In this document: positions 54,832 to 63,703 of the stretch, in pieces | How the letters are laid out: each line of letters starts with the position of its first letter | Position numbering within the stretch: position 1 is the first letter of the stretch | Assembly: GCF_039613825.1 (NCBI RefSeq) | Contig: NZ_CP154826.1 | Location: 1,612,001 to 1,676,000, forward strand | Direction: 5' to 3' | From: Diaminobutyricibacter sp. McL0608 | GTDB lineage: Bacteria; Actinomycetota; Actinomycetes; Actinomycetales; Microbacteriaceae | Length of the DNA: 64,000 nucleotides | The notes under the pieces: generated by a model | Database searches by the model: none | The model's input: the letters and a program-made list of their open reading frames with translations, nothing else | What the model was told of the DNA's origin: nothing | Position numbers and translations under genes: made by a program

Positions 54832-56208
54832 ATGAGGTCACCAAGAACGGTCGCCGCAGTCGCGGCGATCACGCTCGCCGGCGTCGGCCTGTTGGCCGGC
54901 TGCTCGAGCTCGGGCAGTGGGGACAGTAGCGACGGCAAGACGCACATCACGGTCGCCAGCCTGATCCCCGGCAGCGACAAGTCCGCATTCAAGGCGTTCG
55001 ACGACCGTGTGAAGGCGTTCGAGAAGGCGAACCCCGACATCGTCGTCAAGTCCGAGGAATACCAGTGGACCGGGCCGACATTCGCCACGCAGCTCGCCGG
55101 CGGAACGCTGCCCGACGTCTTCAACGTGCCGTTCACCGACTCGCAGTCGCTGCTGCAGGCCGGCCAGCTCGCAGACATCACCGCAGAGGTCAACACGCTG
55201 CCGTACGCGGACAAGTTCAACGAGAACATCCTGGCGGTCGCGAAGGACGGCGACAAGATCTACGGCATCCCCTACGGGCCGTACGCCATGGGGCTGTCCT
55301 ACAACCGGGAGATCTTCCAGAAGGCCGGTCTCGACCCGAACAAGCCGCCGACAACCTGGGATGAGGTCCGTCAGGACGCGAAGACCATCTCGCAGAAGGT
55401 CCCCGGTGTGGCGGGCTACATGCAGATGACCAAGGGCAACACCGGCGGCTGGGAACTCACCACCACCGTCTACGCTCGCGGCGGACGCATGCAGACGGTC
55501 AGCGACGGCAAGACCAAGGTCACGACGAACAACCCCGTGACCAAGGAGGCGCTGCAGTTCCTGCACGACATGCGCTGGCAGGACAACTCGGTCGGCAGCA
55601 ACTTCCTGCTCGACTGGAGCGGAATCAACCAGGCGTTCGGCGCCGGCCAGATCGCGATGTACCCGAGCGGATCGGACGTACTGACCGCTCTGGTGCAGCA
55701 GGACAAGGTCGACCCGAAGAACTACGGCCTGGCCATGCTTCCGGTGGCGGACAGCAGTGACGCCGGCGTCCTGGTCGGTGGAAACGTCGCGGCGGTCAGC
55801 CCGAAGTCGAGCGCCGCCGAGCGTGCCGCCGCAGTCAAGTGGATCGACTTCTACTACATGCAGAAGCTGCTCGACCAGGACCAGGCCGTCGCCGACGCGA
55901 AGACCCTCGCCGCATCGAACCAGCCGGTCGGCGTTCCCAGCCTGCCGGTGTTCGACAAGGCCACGTACGACCAGACGCTGTCGTGGATCAAGGACGAGGT
56001 GAACATCCCGCTCGAGAATGTGGCGCCGTTCACCGACAAGATCTTCGACGCAAACCTCGTGCCGGAGCCGAACAAGCACACGCAGGAGCTCTACGGAGCG
56101 CTCGACTCGGTGGTGCAGGCCGTGCTCACCGACAAGAACGCTGACATCGACAAGCTCCTCAGCACCGTGGACACGAACATCCAGGCGCTGGTCGACGCAG
56201 ACAAGTAA
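54832..56208 (+). CDS. ABC transporter sugar-binding lipoprotein
   Basis: The 458-residue protein has a lipoprotein signal ending LLAGC with the acylated Cys at residue 24, then a Ser/Gly linker and a family 1 solute-binding domain (FEKANPDIVVKSEEY, YGIPYGPYAMGLSYN, MYPSGSDVL). It should bind an alpha-glucoside outside the membrane. GAAAGGA lies upstream of the ATG. A strong hairpin follows its stop and probably gives it a higher expression than the permeases. Confidence 0.93.
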   Translation: MRSPRTVAAVAAITLAGVGLLAGCSSSGSGDSSDGKTHITVASLIPGSDKSAFKAFDDRVKAFEKANPDIVVKSEEYQWTGPTFATQLAGGTLPDVFNVPFTDSQSLLQAGQLADITAEVNTLPYADKFNENILAVAKDGDKIYGIPYGPYAMGLSYNREIFQKAGLDPNKPPTTWDEVRQDAKTISQKVPGVAGYMQMTKGNTGGWELTTTVYARGGRMQTVSDGKTKVTTNNPVTKEALQFLHDMRWQDNSVGSNFLLDWSGINQAFGAGQIAMYPSGSDVLTALVQQDKVDPKNYGLAMLPVADSSDAGVLVGGNVAAVSPKSSAAERAAAVKWIDFYYMQKLLDQDQAVADAKTLAASNQPVGVPSLPVFDKATYDQTLSWIKDEVNIPLENVAPFTDKIFDANLVPEPNKHTQELYGALDSVVQAVLTDKNADIDKLLSTVDTNIQALVDADK

Positions 56209-56221
56209 CCAGCAGCTGCGA

Positions 56222-56252
56222 GGCTGGCGGGGCGTCGATCGCCCCGCCAGCC
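56222..56252 (+). terminator. Intra-operon hairpin between binding protein and permeases
   Basis: A perfect 13-bp stem GGCTGGCGGGGCG/CGCCCCGCCAGCC with a TCGAT loop, 13 bases after the binding-protein stop. It has no good T run and the permease genes follow closely, so it looks like an attenuating or 3'-end protecting element. Confidence 0.8.
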
Positions 56253-56299
56253 TTCAGCCGCTTTCGGCGAACTCCGCACCGCACAGAAAAGGCAGATCC

Positions 56300-57241
56300 A
56301 TGACAGCCATCGACCGGCCGAGAACGAACTCGCGCAGAGTCGTCAGACGCAACCCAGCCACCTGGCTTCGGGGAGGCGGTCTGAGCACACTCGTCTTCCT
56401 CCTCCCGATGCTCCTGATCTTCGGGCTCTTCTCGTGGTACCCCATCGTGCGGGCCATCATCATGAGCTTCCAGCACACCAACCTGGTCTCGACGCCGACC
56501 TGGGTCGGCTGGGACAACTTCGTCCAGGTCGTCCATGACCCGCTGTTCTGGACGGCCATCGGCAATACGGCGTGGTTCGCTCTCCTGGCGCTCATCCTCG
56601 GCTACCCCGTGCCGTTGATCGCGGCCGTGCTCATGAGCGAGGTCAAGCGGGCGAAGGGCCTGTACAGCGCGCTGGCCTATCTTCCGGTGGTCGTTCCGCC
56701 CGTGGTCGCGGTCCTGCTCTGGAAGTTCTTCTACGACGCGAGCCCGACGGGCGTGTTCAATACCATCCTGGGCTGGGTCGGGATTCCGCCACAGCCATGG
56801 ATCCAAAGTGCGACGCAGGCCATGCCGTCCCTGGTCGTCGAAGCGACCTGGGCGGCCGCAGGCGGCACGATCATCATCTATCTCGCAGCGCTGACCGGCG
56901 TAGCGCCCGAGCTGTACGACGCGGCAGAGGTCGACGGTGCGAGCATCTGGAAGAAGATCTGGCACGTGACGCTGCCGCAGCTCCGCGGCATCCTCCTCAT
57001 CACCCTGATCCTGCAGATCATCGGCACCGCACAGGTGTTCCTCGAACCTTTCTTGTTCACGGCGGGCGGTCCTGTCAACTCGACGGTCACCATCCTTCTG
57101 CTCATCTACCGCTACGCGTTCCAGAACAGTCTCGGCGGCGACTACGGGGCCGCGACGGCGCTCAGCCTGATGCTCGCGGTGTTCCTCGCCGTCCTCTCAC
57201 TCGTGTACTTCCGCCTCACCAAGTCCTGGAGCCAGAATTGA
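56300..57241 (+). CDS. ABC sugar transporter permease, MalF-type
   Basis: The 313-residue permease has six membrane helices and the cytoplasmic EAA loop YDAAEVDGASIWKKIWHVTLP near residue 215, which docks the ATPase. The ATG at 56300 follows AAAAGGCAG; the open frame upstream is inside the binding-protein gene. The second permease overlaps its stop as TTGA. Confidence 0.93.
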   Translation: MTAIDRPRTNSRRVVRRNPATWLRGGGLSTLVFLLPMLLIFGLFSWYPIVRAIIMSFQHTNLVSTPTWVGWDNFVQVVHDPLFWTAIGNTAWFALLALILGYPVPLIAAVLMSEVKRAKGLYSALAYLPVVVPPVVAVLLWKFFYDASPTGVFNTILGWVGIPPQPWIQSATQAMPSLVVEATWAAAGGTIIIYLAALTGVAPELYDAAEVDGASIWKKIWHVTLPQLRGILLITLILQIIGTAQVFLEPFLFTAGGPVNSTVTILLLIYRYAFQNSLGGDYGAATALSLMLAVFLAVLSLVYFRLTKSWSQN

Positions 57242-58245
57242 CCACCTCGACCGACTTCACGCCTGAGGTCATGAACGTGATGACCGACGAGATCGAGAGT
57301 GCCGGCGTCGCGGGCGGCCCACCGAGGCGACCCCGGCGCAGGCGCAAGGAGAAGGCGGCGCAGGACAGTCCGGACCGCGGCATCCTGTCGCCATCCGACT
57401 GGCGCCGGCGCCGGACCCGCTGGACGAACAGGACTCTGCACATCGTTCTGCTGGTGATCCTCTTCATCGTCGGCCTCGGCCCATTGCTCTGGCTTGCGAA
57501 GTCGGCGATCACGCCGACGGCGGACACGCTCAGGACACCGATGGCGATCTTCCCGCACGGCGTGGACTGGTCGATCGTCTCAACAGCCTGGTCCACCGTG
57601 CACATCGACGTGCAGTTCGTGAACACGATCTGGGTCGCTGCCGGGTCGTGGGCGTGTCAGATCGTCGTCGCGACGACCGCCGGCTATGCGTTGAGCGTTC
57701 TACGGCCGAAGTACGGCAACGTGATCCACGGCCTCGTGCTCGGAACCCTCTTCGTGCCCGCGGTAGTGCTGCTCGTTCCGCTCTACCTGACCATCCTCAA
57801 CCCGCCGCTGATCGGCACCTCGCTGATCAACACGTTCTGGGCCGTGTGGCTGCCCGCGGGCGCCAACGCGTTCAACGTCGTCCTGGTGAAACGGTTCTTC
57901 GACAACCTTCCCCGGGAGGTGTTCGAGGCGGCACGCACGGACGGCGCAGGCCCGTTCCGCCTGTTCTGGTCGATTGTGCTGCCGATGTCCAAACCGATCC
58001 TCGGAGTCGTCTCCGTTTTCGCGATCATCGCGGCGTGGAAGGACTATCTCTGGCCGATGCTCGTACTGCAGGATCCGGCCATCCAGCCGCTCTCGGTCCG
58101 CCTGCCGAACCTGCAGGCGGCGATCGAGCTGGACGTCTTCCTCGCAGCGCTCGCGATCTCCACCCTCATCCCGATCGCTCTCTTCCTCGTGTTCCAAGGT
58201 TTGTTCCTTCGCAGCGCAGGACTGGGGGGCGCCGTCAAGGGCTGA
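57238..58245 (+). CDS. ABC sugar transporter permease, MalG-type
   Basis: The 335-residue permease has six helices and the EAA loop FEAARTDGAGPFRLFWSIVLP near residue 225. The N-terminus is unusual: about 65 polar, Arg/Pro-rich residues precede helix 1. The TTG at 57238 overlaps the first permease stop and has GGAG six bases before it; an ATG 33 bases later is the alternative. No ATPase gene follows, so a shared MsiK-like ATPase encoded elsewhere is expected. Confidence 0.9.
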   Translation: MTTSTDFTPEVMNVMTDEIESAGVAGGPPRRPRRRRKEKAAQDSPDRGILSPSDWRRRRTRWTNRTLHIVLLVILFIVGLGPLLWLAKSAITPTADTLRTPMAIFPHGVDWSIVSTAWSTVHIDVQFVNTIWVAAGSWACQIVVATTAGYALSVLRPKYGNVIHGLVLGTLFVPAVVLLVPLYLTILNPPLIGTSLINTFWAVWLPAGANAFNVVLVKRFFDNLPREVFEAARTDGAGPFRLFWSIVLPMSKPILGVVSVFAIIAAWKDYLWPMLVLQDPAIQPLSVRLPNLQAAIELDVFLAALAISTLIPIALFLVFQGLFLRSAGLGGAVKG

Positions 58246-58273
58246 TGTGCAGGTTCCGTCCGGGTGGCGCGGT

Positions 58274-58279
58274 TACCAT
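58274..58279 (+). promoter_or_regulatory. -10 box of the GH3 gene, leaderless
   Basis: TACCAT, six bases, then GTG at 58286. It supports GTG 58286 as start and separate transcription from the ABC genes. Confidence 0.6.
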
Positions 58280-58285
58280 CGGACG

Positions 58286-59479
58286 GTGTCAGCGCGAGAG
58301 ACGGTTTCCGGGCGACGCGGACGCTCCCGCCGCGTGGCGGTCGTGCTCGCGGTCGCGGGGCTCATACTCGCGGGTTGCGCATCGACGGCGAGCGTAACTC
58401 CCTCCCCGTCGCCGTCCCGATCGCCGCAAACTGCCGCACCGGATCCGGTTGATGCCTATGCGGAGGCCCGCCTCGCGTCGATGACGCTGAGACAGAAGGT
58501 CGCGAGCCTTCTCATGCTCCACCGGCCGGGCGTCGACGGCATGGCCCTGCGCTCGTTCGTCGACAGCTACGGTCTGGGCGGCCTGATCCTGATGGGCGAC
58601 AACATCCCGCCGGGATTGGCCGCACTTCGCGCCGAGACGGCCGCGATCAGCTCGGATCCGGGGCTTCCGGTGCTCACGGCGACGGATGAGGAAGGCGGCA
58701 TCGTCAGGCGACTGCCGGAGGACACGGCTCCGGGTCCCGATCAGCTGAAGGGCGAGGCTCCGGATGCGACCCGCGCGGCATCCGCCAGCCGCGCGGCCCT
58801 GCTGAAGGCGGCGGGCATCTCTCTCAATTTCGGGACGGTCGCCGACGTGACGGCCGATCCGCATTCGTTCATCTTCGATCGCGTGCTCGGAACGACGCCG
58901 GCGGATGCGAGCAGCCGGGTCGCTGCATCCGTCGCCGGACAGAAGGGTGTGGTGCTTTCGACGCTCAAGCATTTTCCCGGGCACGGCGAGGTCGAGGCCG
59001 ACTCGCATCTGTCCATCCCGACGACGCCGGTGTCGCTCGATCAGTGGCGTGAACGCGATGAGCCGTCGTTCGCGGCGGGGGTGAAGGGCGGCGCAGACGT
59101 CGTCATGTTCGGGCATCTCGTCTACAGCGCGGTCGACAGCGCACCCGCGTCGCTATCCGCCGTGTGGCACCGCATCCTCGTAGACGAGGTCGGGTTCGAC
59201 GGTGTGACGATCACAGACGACATGCGGATGCTGCAGGACTCCGGAGTCGCGCAGTACCAGGACCCCGGAGAGAACGCGGTGCGCGCACTTGCTGCGGGGA
59301 ACACGATGCTGTTGTTCGTCCTGGGCACCGACCCGTCCGAAGACGGAGTCGACCCAGGACACGTCATCGACGCGATCGTCGCAGCGGTCGACTCCGGGCG
59401 GATCTCGCTTTCCCAGATCGACGGGGATGCGCGCAAACTGCTGCGTCTGCGGCGATCGCTGGCAGTATCCGGCGACTGA
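58286..59479 (+). CDS. GH3 beta-N-acetylhexosaminidase lipoprotein (NagZ-like)
   Basis: The 397-residue protein is a lipoprotein (LILAGC lipobox near residue 31) with a GH3 domain. The NagZ-type motif KHFPGHGEVEADSH holds the acid/base His-Asp pair and ITDDMRM the nucleophile Asp. Such exported NagZ proteins cleave N-acetylglucosamine from peptidoglycan fragments; the location outside the membrane fits cell-wall turnover. It is next to the sugar ABC operon but has its own leaderless promoter, so the functional link is doubtful. Confidence 0.88.
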   Translation: MSARETVSGRRGRSRRVAVVLAVAGLILAGCASTASVTPSPSPSRSPQTAAPDPVDAYAEARLASMTLRQKVASLLMLHRPGVDGMALRSFVDSYGLGGLILMGDNIPPGLAALRAETAAISSDPGLPVLTATDEEGGIVRRLPEDTAPGPDQLKGEAPDATRAASASRAALLKAAGISLNFGTVADVTADPHSFIFDRVLGTTPADASSRVAASVAGQKGVVLSTLKHFPGHGEVEADSHLSIPTTPVSLDQWRERDEPSFAAGVKGGADVVMFGHLVYSAVDSAPASLSAVWHRILVDEVGFDGVTITDDMRMLQDSGVAQYQDPGENAVRALAAGNTMLLFVLGTDPSEDGVDPGHVIDAIVAAVDSGRISLSQIDGDARKLLRLRRSLAVSGD

Positions 59480-59496
59480 TCGGAAGAATTTTCGCG

Positions 59497-59515
59497 ATCT
59501 CGGAATAACCGGGAT
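59497..59515 (+). terminator. Hairpin after the GH3 gene
   Basis: ATCTCGG/CCGGGAT (one G-T pair) around AATAA, 17 bases after the stop. Weak. Confidence 0.35.
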
Positions 59516-59584
59516 ATCTATGCGCTTGCATACATCGGACGAGAAAGTCCCCCACTCCCACCGAGTCAACCATTGGAGATCACT

Positions 59585-60142
59585 ATGTCCGAAAACGTCA
59601 CCATCCCCGGATACAAGGCCGGAACCTGGACCATCGACCCGTCGCACAGCGAGGTCGGGTTCAGCATCCGCCACCTCACGATCAGCAAGGTCAAGGGTGT
59701 GTTCGAGAACTTCGACGCGACCTTCGTGACCGCTGAGAACCCGCTCGAGTCGACTGTCACGGCCAAGGCCGATGTCGCCTCGGTCAACACCAAGGACAAG
59801 AACCGCGACGCCCACCTCCGCACCGGAGACTTCTTCCTCGCAGAGGAGCACCCGACCATCGACTTCGTCTCGACGGGCGTGCGTGTCGAAGGCGGCGACT
59901 TCCTCGTCGACGGCGACCTGACCATCAAGGGCGTCACCAAGCCGGTCACGTTCGACTTCGACTTCGGCGGTTTCGGCCAGGACCCGTACGGCAACTACAA
60001 GGCCGGCGCGACCGCCAAGACCGAGATCAACCGTGAGGACTTCGGTCTCACGTACAACGCGGCACTCGAGACCGGCGGCATGCTTCTCGGCGACAAGGTC
60101 ACGATCACCCTCGAACTCCAGGCCGTTCTCGCTCAGGCCTAG
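59585..60142 (+). CDS. YceI family lipid-binding protein
   Basis: The 185-residue beta-barrel (lipocalin-like) protein binds isoprenoids in characterised members. Family segments are GTWTIDPSHSEVGFSIRHL at the start, DKNRDAHLRTGDFF in the middle, and LTIKGVTKPVTFDFDFGG. There is no signal peptide, as usual for the cytoplasmic actinobacterial members. The ATG at 59585 has GGAG six bases upstream; an in-frame ATG at 59573 lacks one. Confidence 0.93.
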   Translation: MSENVTIPGYKAGTWTIDPSHSEVGFSIRHLTISKVKGVFENFDATFVTAENPLESTVTAKADVASVNTKDKNRDAHLRTGDFFLAEEHPTIDFVSTGVRVEGGDFLVDGDLTIKGVTKPVTFDFDFGGFGQDPYGNYKAGATAKTEINREDFGLTYNAALETGGMLLGDKVTITLELQAVLAQA

Positions 60143-60165
60143 TTCGACAGCAATACAATCGATTT

Positions 60166-60197
60166 CTCAGGGGTCCCGCACTTTCGGGGCCCCTGAG
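60166..60197. terminator. Bidirectional terminator between YceI and FUSC genes
   Basis: CTCAGGGG-T-CCCG pairs with CGGG-G-CCCCTGAG (13 bp with one T-G pair) around a six-base loop, between converging genes. Confidence 0.8.
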
Positions 60198-60233
60198 CTC
60201 GCTTAAGCGGCGTTCCTTCGAGGGGTGCTCGTT

Positions 60234-61277
60234 TCACGGGCCGTCTTCTCCGGTGATCTCGTCATGGATCCGACGGAGGTCCTCGACGAGCGAGCCGATC
60301 AGCACCCAGTGCCGCGAATTGGGCGCGGCCACCGACAGCGGAGCCGTCAGCACCGGGATGTCCGCGGTCACGGACTCGGGCTCGGGAGCCGCAGTCGGGT
60401 CGCGCGAGAGCAGCCTGAGGTCGTGGGATGCGCGGCTCAGCTCATCGGCGATGGCCTCGACCGTCGGCTCCCGCGAAATGCTGTCGTCATAGCGGTCGTG
60501 AAAGGCGCGCGTCATTCCCAGGATCCGTGTGATCACTGGGCCGAGACGGCTGAAGAAGGCGTCGACGGCGTCCAGATCCCGTCTGTGGCGTGACTGCCGC
60601 GGATTCAGTGTGAGGCTCTCGCGTGCCTGGGTCAGGTCTGCCTCGGTCTTCTTCTGCATGGGGCGCAGCAGGCGCGCGGTGATGAGCAGCTCATCGAGTT
60701 GCGCCTGCGACTGGGGTGTCATCAGCGCAGCGGCCAGACGATCGAGTGTCGCTGCCGCCTCGTTACCGAGGGCGTTGACCGAGTTGCGTGCGGGGCCGAT
60801 CAGCACGGGCGGGACGATCGCGATGTTCACAATGATGCCGATGATCGCGCCGATCACCGTCTCGATGATGCGCACGAACGCGTAGCCCGGCGAGAGCGCG
60901 CCGATGGCGAGCACGAGCATCGCCGTGATCGGAACCTGGTTCGCAGTGCCGGGGGTCAGCTTCAGCGCCCAGGAGAGGAAGATCGCGACGACGACCGCGA
61001 GCAGCACGATCCAGCTCGTCGTGCCGAAGAGGAGTCCGACGGCGTAGGCGATCACCACTCCGACGATGACGCCGATGCTCCGCTCGATCGCGCGCCCGAT
61101 CGACTGGTTGACACTCGGCTGGACCACCAGAAGCGCGGCGATCGCTGCGAAGATCGGCAACTGGGTGGGGAGGAACGTGCCCGCGATGAGCCACGCGAGA
61201 ATCATCGCGACAGCCGTTTTCGCAACCTGCAGCAGCGGGATGCGCGCTGGTGCTCGCAAGGTCGTTGGCAATCGCAC
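60234..61277 (-). CDS. FUSC family membrane protein
   Basis: The 347-residue protein has six N-terminal membrane helices (residues about 15-165) with the FUSC/aromatic acid exporter segment LLVVQPSVNQSIGRAIERSIG, and a cytoplasmic helical C-terminal half. Family members export aromatic acids or fusaric acid; the substrate is open. The GTG start at 61277 has TAGCCT six bases before it. It lies 17 bases downstream of the HTH_42 gene on the same strand. Confidence 0.85.
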   Translation of the reverse strand: MRLPTTLRAPARIPLLQVAKTAVAMILAWLIAGTFLPTQLPIFAAIAALLVVQPSVNQSIGRAIERSIGVIVGVVIAYAVGLLFGTTSWIVLLAVVVAIFLSWALKLTPGTANQVPITAMLVLAIGALSPGYAFVRIIETVIGAIIGIIVNIAIVPPVLIGPARNSVNALGNEAAATLDRLAAALMTPQSQAQLDELLITARLLRPMQKKTEADLTQARESLTLNPRQSRHRRDLDAVDAFFSRLGPVITRILGMTRAFHDRYDDSISREPTVEAIADELSRASHDLRLLSRDPTAAPEPESVTADIPVLTAPLSVAAPNSRHWVLIGSLVEDLRRIHDEITGEDGP

Positions 61278-61283
61278 GAGTCA

Positions 61284-61289
61284 AGGCTA
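61284..61289 (-). promoter_or_regulatory. -10 box of the FUSC gene, leaderless
   Basis: On the minus strand TAGCCT, TGACTC, then GTG. The box lies in the intergenic gap after the HTH_42 gene. Confidence 0.6.
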
Positions 61290-61294
61290 CGGCG

Positions 61295-62386
61295 TCAGGC
61301 GACCTCACCGCGCAGACCCAGGAACCGGCCGTAGCTGCGGACAGAGGTCGCCAGGCTGGCCTTCTCGCCCGGCGCGAGGGGAGCGAAAGGGTCTGCTTCG
61401 ATCGCCACGCGCGAACCGTTGGCCGCCCGCCGCCAGGTGCCCGCGACACGACCTCTGGAGACGATGAGGGGTTTGAAGATGCCGTTCGCGCCGGGAACGA
61501 CCCGGTCGGCGAATTCGGGAGCGAGGACAGGACTTCGATCCTGGTAACCGAGGAGGTACTCGTCGAAGCCGGGCAGGAGGTGGACCGCCCGAGGGCGAGC
61601 GGCGGGTGCCGAATCGGCGAGTTCCGACGTCATCCAGTACGTCACACCGTCCACCTCGAACGACGTGAGCCTGTCCCGGATGAGCGCGAGTCCCGCCTTC
61701 GCGCCGGCCATCGTCCCCTTGGTCCACCAGATGTAGTCCTTGAGCGTGGCAGGACCATGTCCGGCGAGGTAACGCAGAAGGAATTCGCCGAGGGCCTCGT
61801 CGTCGCCGAGGATCCGCTGGTTCGGCGCCCATTCGGCCAGGAGTACGAGCGACTGCTGGGTGCGATGGGGCGGACCCCAGCACAGTACGCCGGTCTGGCC
61901 CAGGTAGAAAATGAGATGGTAGCCGCGCTGGCCCGTGGTGCGTATGCCGTGACGCTCCCAGAGCTCCATCAACTCCGCGCGACCCAATGATCGGCCGCCC
62001 GACAGCTCATCGACGACGATGTCGCGTGCGCGAGCGAGGTCTGCATCGTCGAGTTCGAGCTGGCGGTGCCGGGTCGCCAGTCCCTTGATCATGCGCGGCA
62101 TCGTGAGCCTGAGCATCCACCCGAGTTCGCTCGCCGGGACGAAATGCAGGGTGCCACGCATCGGCCAGGAGCGCACGATCTCGCCCCGCTCGAGCGAGGT
62201 GATCACATCCGTCTGTTTCGCGCCTTCGGAGCGGACGCCGAGCGCCCAGCAGCCCGCCGCGAAATCCTGTGCCTGCGTGGCGAGCATGCGCTCGGCGACG
62301 GCCAGAGGCGATTCGAGGGATTCCGTCAGCGCCTGGGCGGCCTGACGGAATCGGAAGAGGTCGGCGTATCCCGCGTGCGTCGGCAT
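61295..62386 (-). CDS. HTH_42 winged-helix protein (AlkZ-like DNA glycosylase candidate)
   Basis: The 363-residue protein belongs to the winged-helix HTH_42 family that includes AlkZ and E. coli YcaQ, glycosylases for bulky alkyl lesions and crosslinks. The likely catalytic motif is the Q-A-Q of MLATQAQDFAAGCW near residue 38, as in the AlkZ-like branch. Further family segments are WPMRGTLHFVP and LLPGFDEYLLGYQDR. A repair role is inferred from family. AATACT lies six bases before the ATG, a near match to the leaderless box. Confidence 0.82.
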   Translation of the reverse strand: MPTHAGYADLFRFRQAAQALTESLESPLAVAERMLATQAQDFAAGCWALGVRSEGAKQTDVITSLERGEIVRSWPMRGTLHFVPASELGWMLRLTMPRMIKGLATRHRQLELDDADLARARDIVVDELSGGRSLGRAELMELWERHGIRTTGQRGYHLIFYLGQTGVLCWGPPHRTQQSLVLLAEWAPNQRILGDDEALGEFLLRYLAGHGPATLKDYIWWTKGTMAGAKAGLALIRDRLTSFEVDGVTYWMTSELADSAPAARPRAVHLLPGFDEYLLGYQDRSPVLAPEFADRVVPGANGIFKPLIVSRGRVAGTWRRAANGSRVAIEADPFAPLAPGEKASLATSVRSYGRFLGLRGEVA

Positions 62387-62421
62387 GTGTCCAGTATTGC
62401 GGCAGCCGCCGACAGGACGCG

Positions 62422-63555
62422 TCAGCTCAGGAGGCCCAGGTCTGTGAGCTGGTCGCTAAGACCTGCGCCGTCGGGGGAGTACACCCAGGACACGCCGCTC
62501 GTCTCGGAGTGCTTCTCGGCTTTGGAGCGGCCACCGGCGAGCACAGCCTCACCTGTCGACAGCTGGCGGATGGCCACAGCGGAGACGTTCTCCGGATGTC
62601 TCGTCGTGAACTCGCCATAGATGATCTCGTCGTGCTGACCGTCGTCGCCGACGAGGAGCCAGCGGAGGCCGGGGAACTCCTCTGCGAGTCGAACGAGGCT
62701 CGACTCCTTGTGCTCGCGCCCGCTGCGGAACCAGCGATCGTGTGTCGGGCCCCAGTCGGTGAGCAGCAGGGGGCCCGCAGGGAAGAGGTTGCGCGAGAGG
62801 AACCGCTTGATGGTCGGCGCGACGTTCCACGCGCCGGTCGACAGGTAGATGACCGGTGTTCCCGGATGGGTCGCTGCGAGTCGTTCGAGAAGCACCGCCA
62901 TCCCCGGAGTCGGAACACGCGCGTGCTCGTCGAGTACGAAGGTGTTCCAGAACGCCAGGAAGGGGCGGGGGAGTGCCGTCACCATGACCGTGTCGTCGAT
63001 GTCCGAGATCACGCCGAACGTCGCGGACGGGTCGACGATGAAGACGGGCGACTCGACAGCACCCCGCGAATCCGCCGTGTACATGCGTACGGTGTGCCAC
63101 CCCGGCGCGAGCTGGACGGGGATCACGACATCGATCACTCCGCCACGGTCCGGACGCACCTCGTGGGTCATGCCCTCGATCTCGATGGTGACCGTCTCGT
63201 CGTTCACCGGGACGCTGATGAAGGATCTCCAGCCCCGGATGCTCTCCTCGCGCTTGCGGTTGGCGCGTTCCGCGCGGCTCCCTGGCCGAGGCTCGCGTGC
63301 GAGAACGATTCGGCCCAGGATGCGCGCCCAGGTCGGCGCACCGTATCCGGTGTACGGCACGACGGTCGAGAGGAAGCCCTTTTTGCGCGCACGCTTCGCA
63401 CGGAAATCGTGGAAGGCGTCCTCGATGCGCGCGGCTCGATGCATGATGGGCTCGACGCTCGCGCCGCGATCCTCGGGTGAACGGGCCATATGTGCCAGTT
63501 TCTCATGAACCGGCCGGGTTTCAGGGCCACGCGGCGGGCTCGCGCCGCGTGACAT
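62422..63555 (-). CDS. App1-like phosphatidate phosphatase family protein (DUF2183)
   Basis: The 377-residue protein has the HAD-like motif SDIDDTVMVT (DxDDT) near residue 185, followed by a long App1 (DUF2183) catalytic domain with PVIYLSTGAWNVAPTIKRFL and LVGDDGQHDEIIYGE. The N-terminal half holds a beta domain (VRMYTADSRGAVESPVFIV). The yeast homologue removes phosphate from phosphatidate; the bacterial substrate is unknown. The ATG at 63555 has AGGA seven bases upstream; ATG 63489 is a shorter alternative. Confidence 0.82.
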   Translation of the reverse strand: MSRGASPPRGPETRPVHEKLAHMARSPEDRGASVEPIMHRAARIEDAFHDFRAKRARKKGFLSTVVPYTGYGAPTWARILGRIVLAREPRPGSRAERANRKREESIRGWRSFISVPVNDETVTIEIEGMTHEVRPDRGGVIDVVIPVQLAPGWHTVRMYTADSRGAVESPVFIVDPSATFGVISDIDDTVMVTALPRPFLAFWNTFVLDEHARVPTPGMAVLLERLAATHPGTPVIYLSTGAWNVAPTIKRFLSRNLFPAGPLLLTDWGPTHDRWFRSGREHKESSLVRLAEEFPGLRWLLVGDDGQHDEIIYGEFTTRHPENVSAVAIRQLSTGEAVLAGGRSKAEKHSETSGVSWVYSPDGAGLSDQLTDLGLLS

Positions 63556-63703
63556 GTGCATTTCCTGCGACGCGCCACAGGCTTTACAGGAAAAATGAGG
63601 GATTCCCGGTTTATGATCCAATCATCGCGGCGATCGACTCGTCGCAGGGCTGGGGACCCGCAGCGCCGTATTGTGGACATGCAGGAAAGAAGGAGTAGCC
63701 CTA

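Noticed and set aside
60699-61334. Asp/Arg-rich 211-codon frame antisense to the FUSC gene
   Set aside because: Repetitive low-complexity shadow of hydrophobic codons on the other strand.
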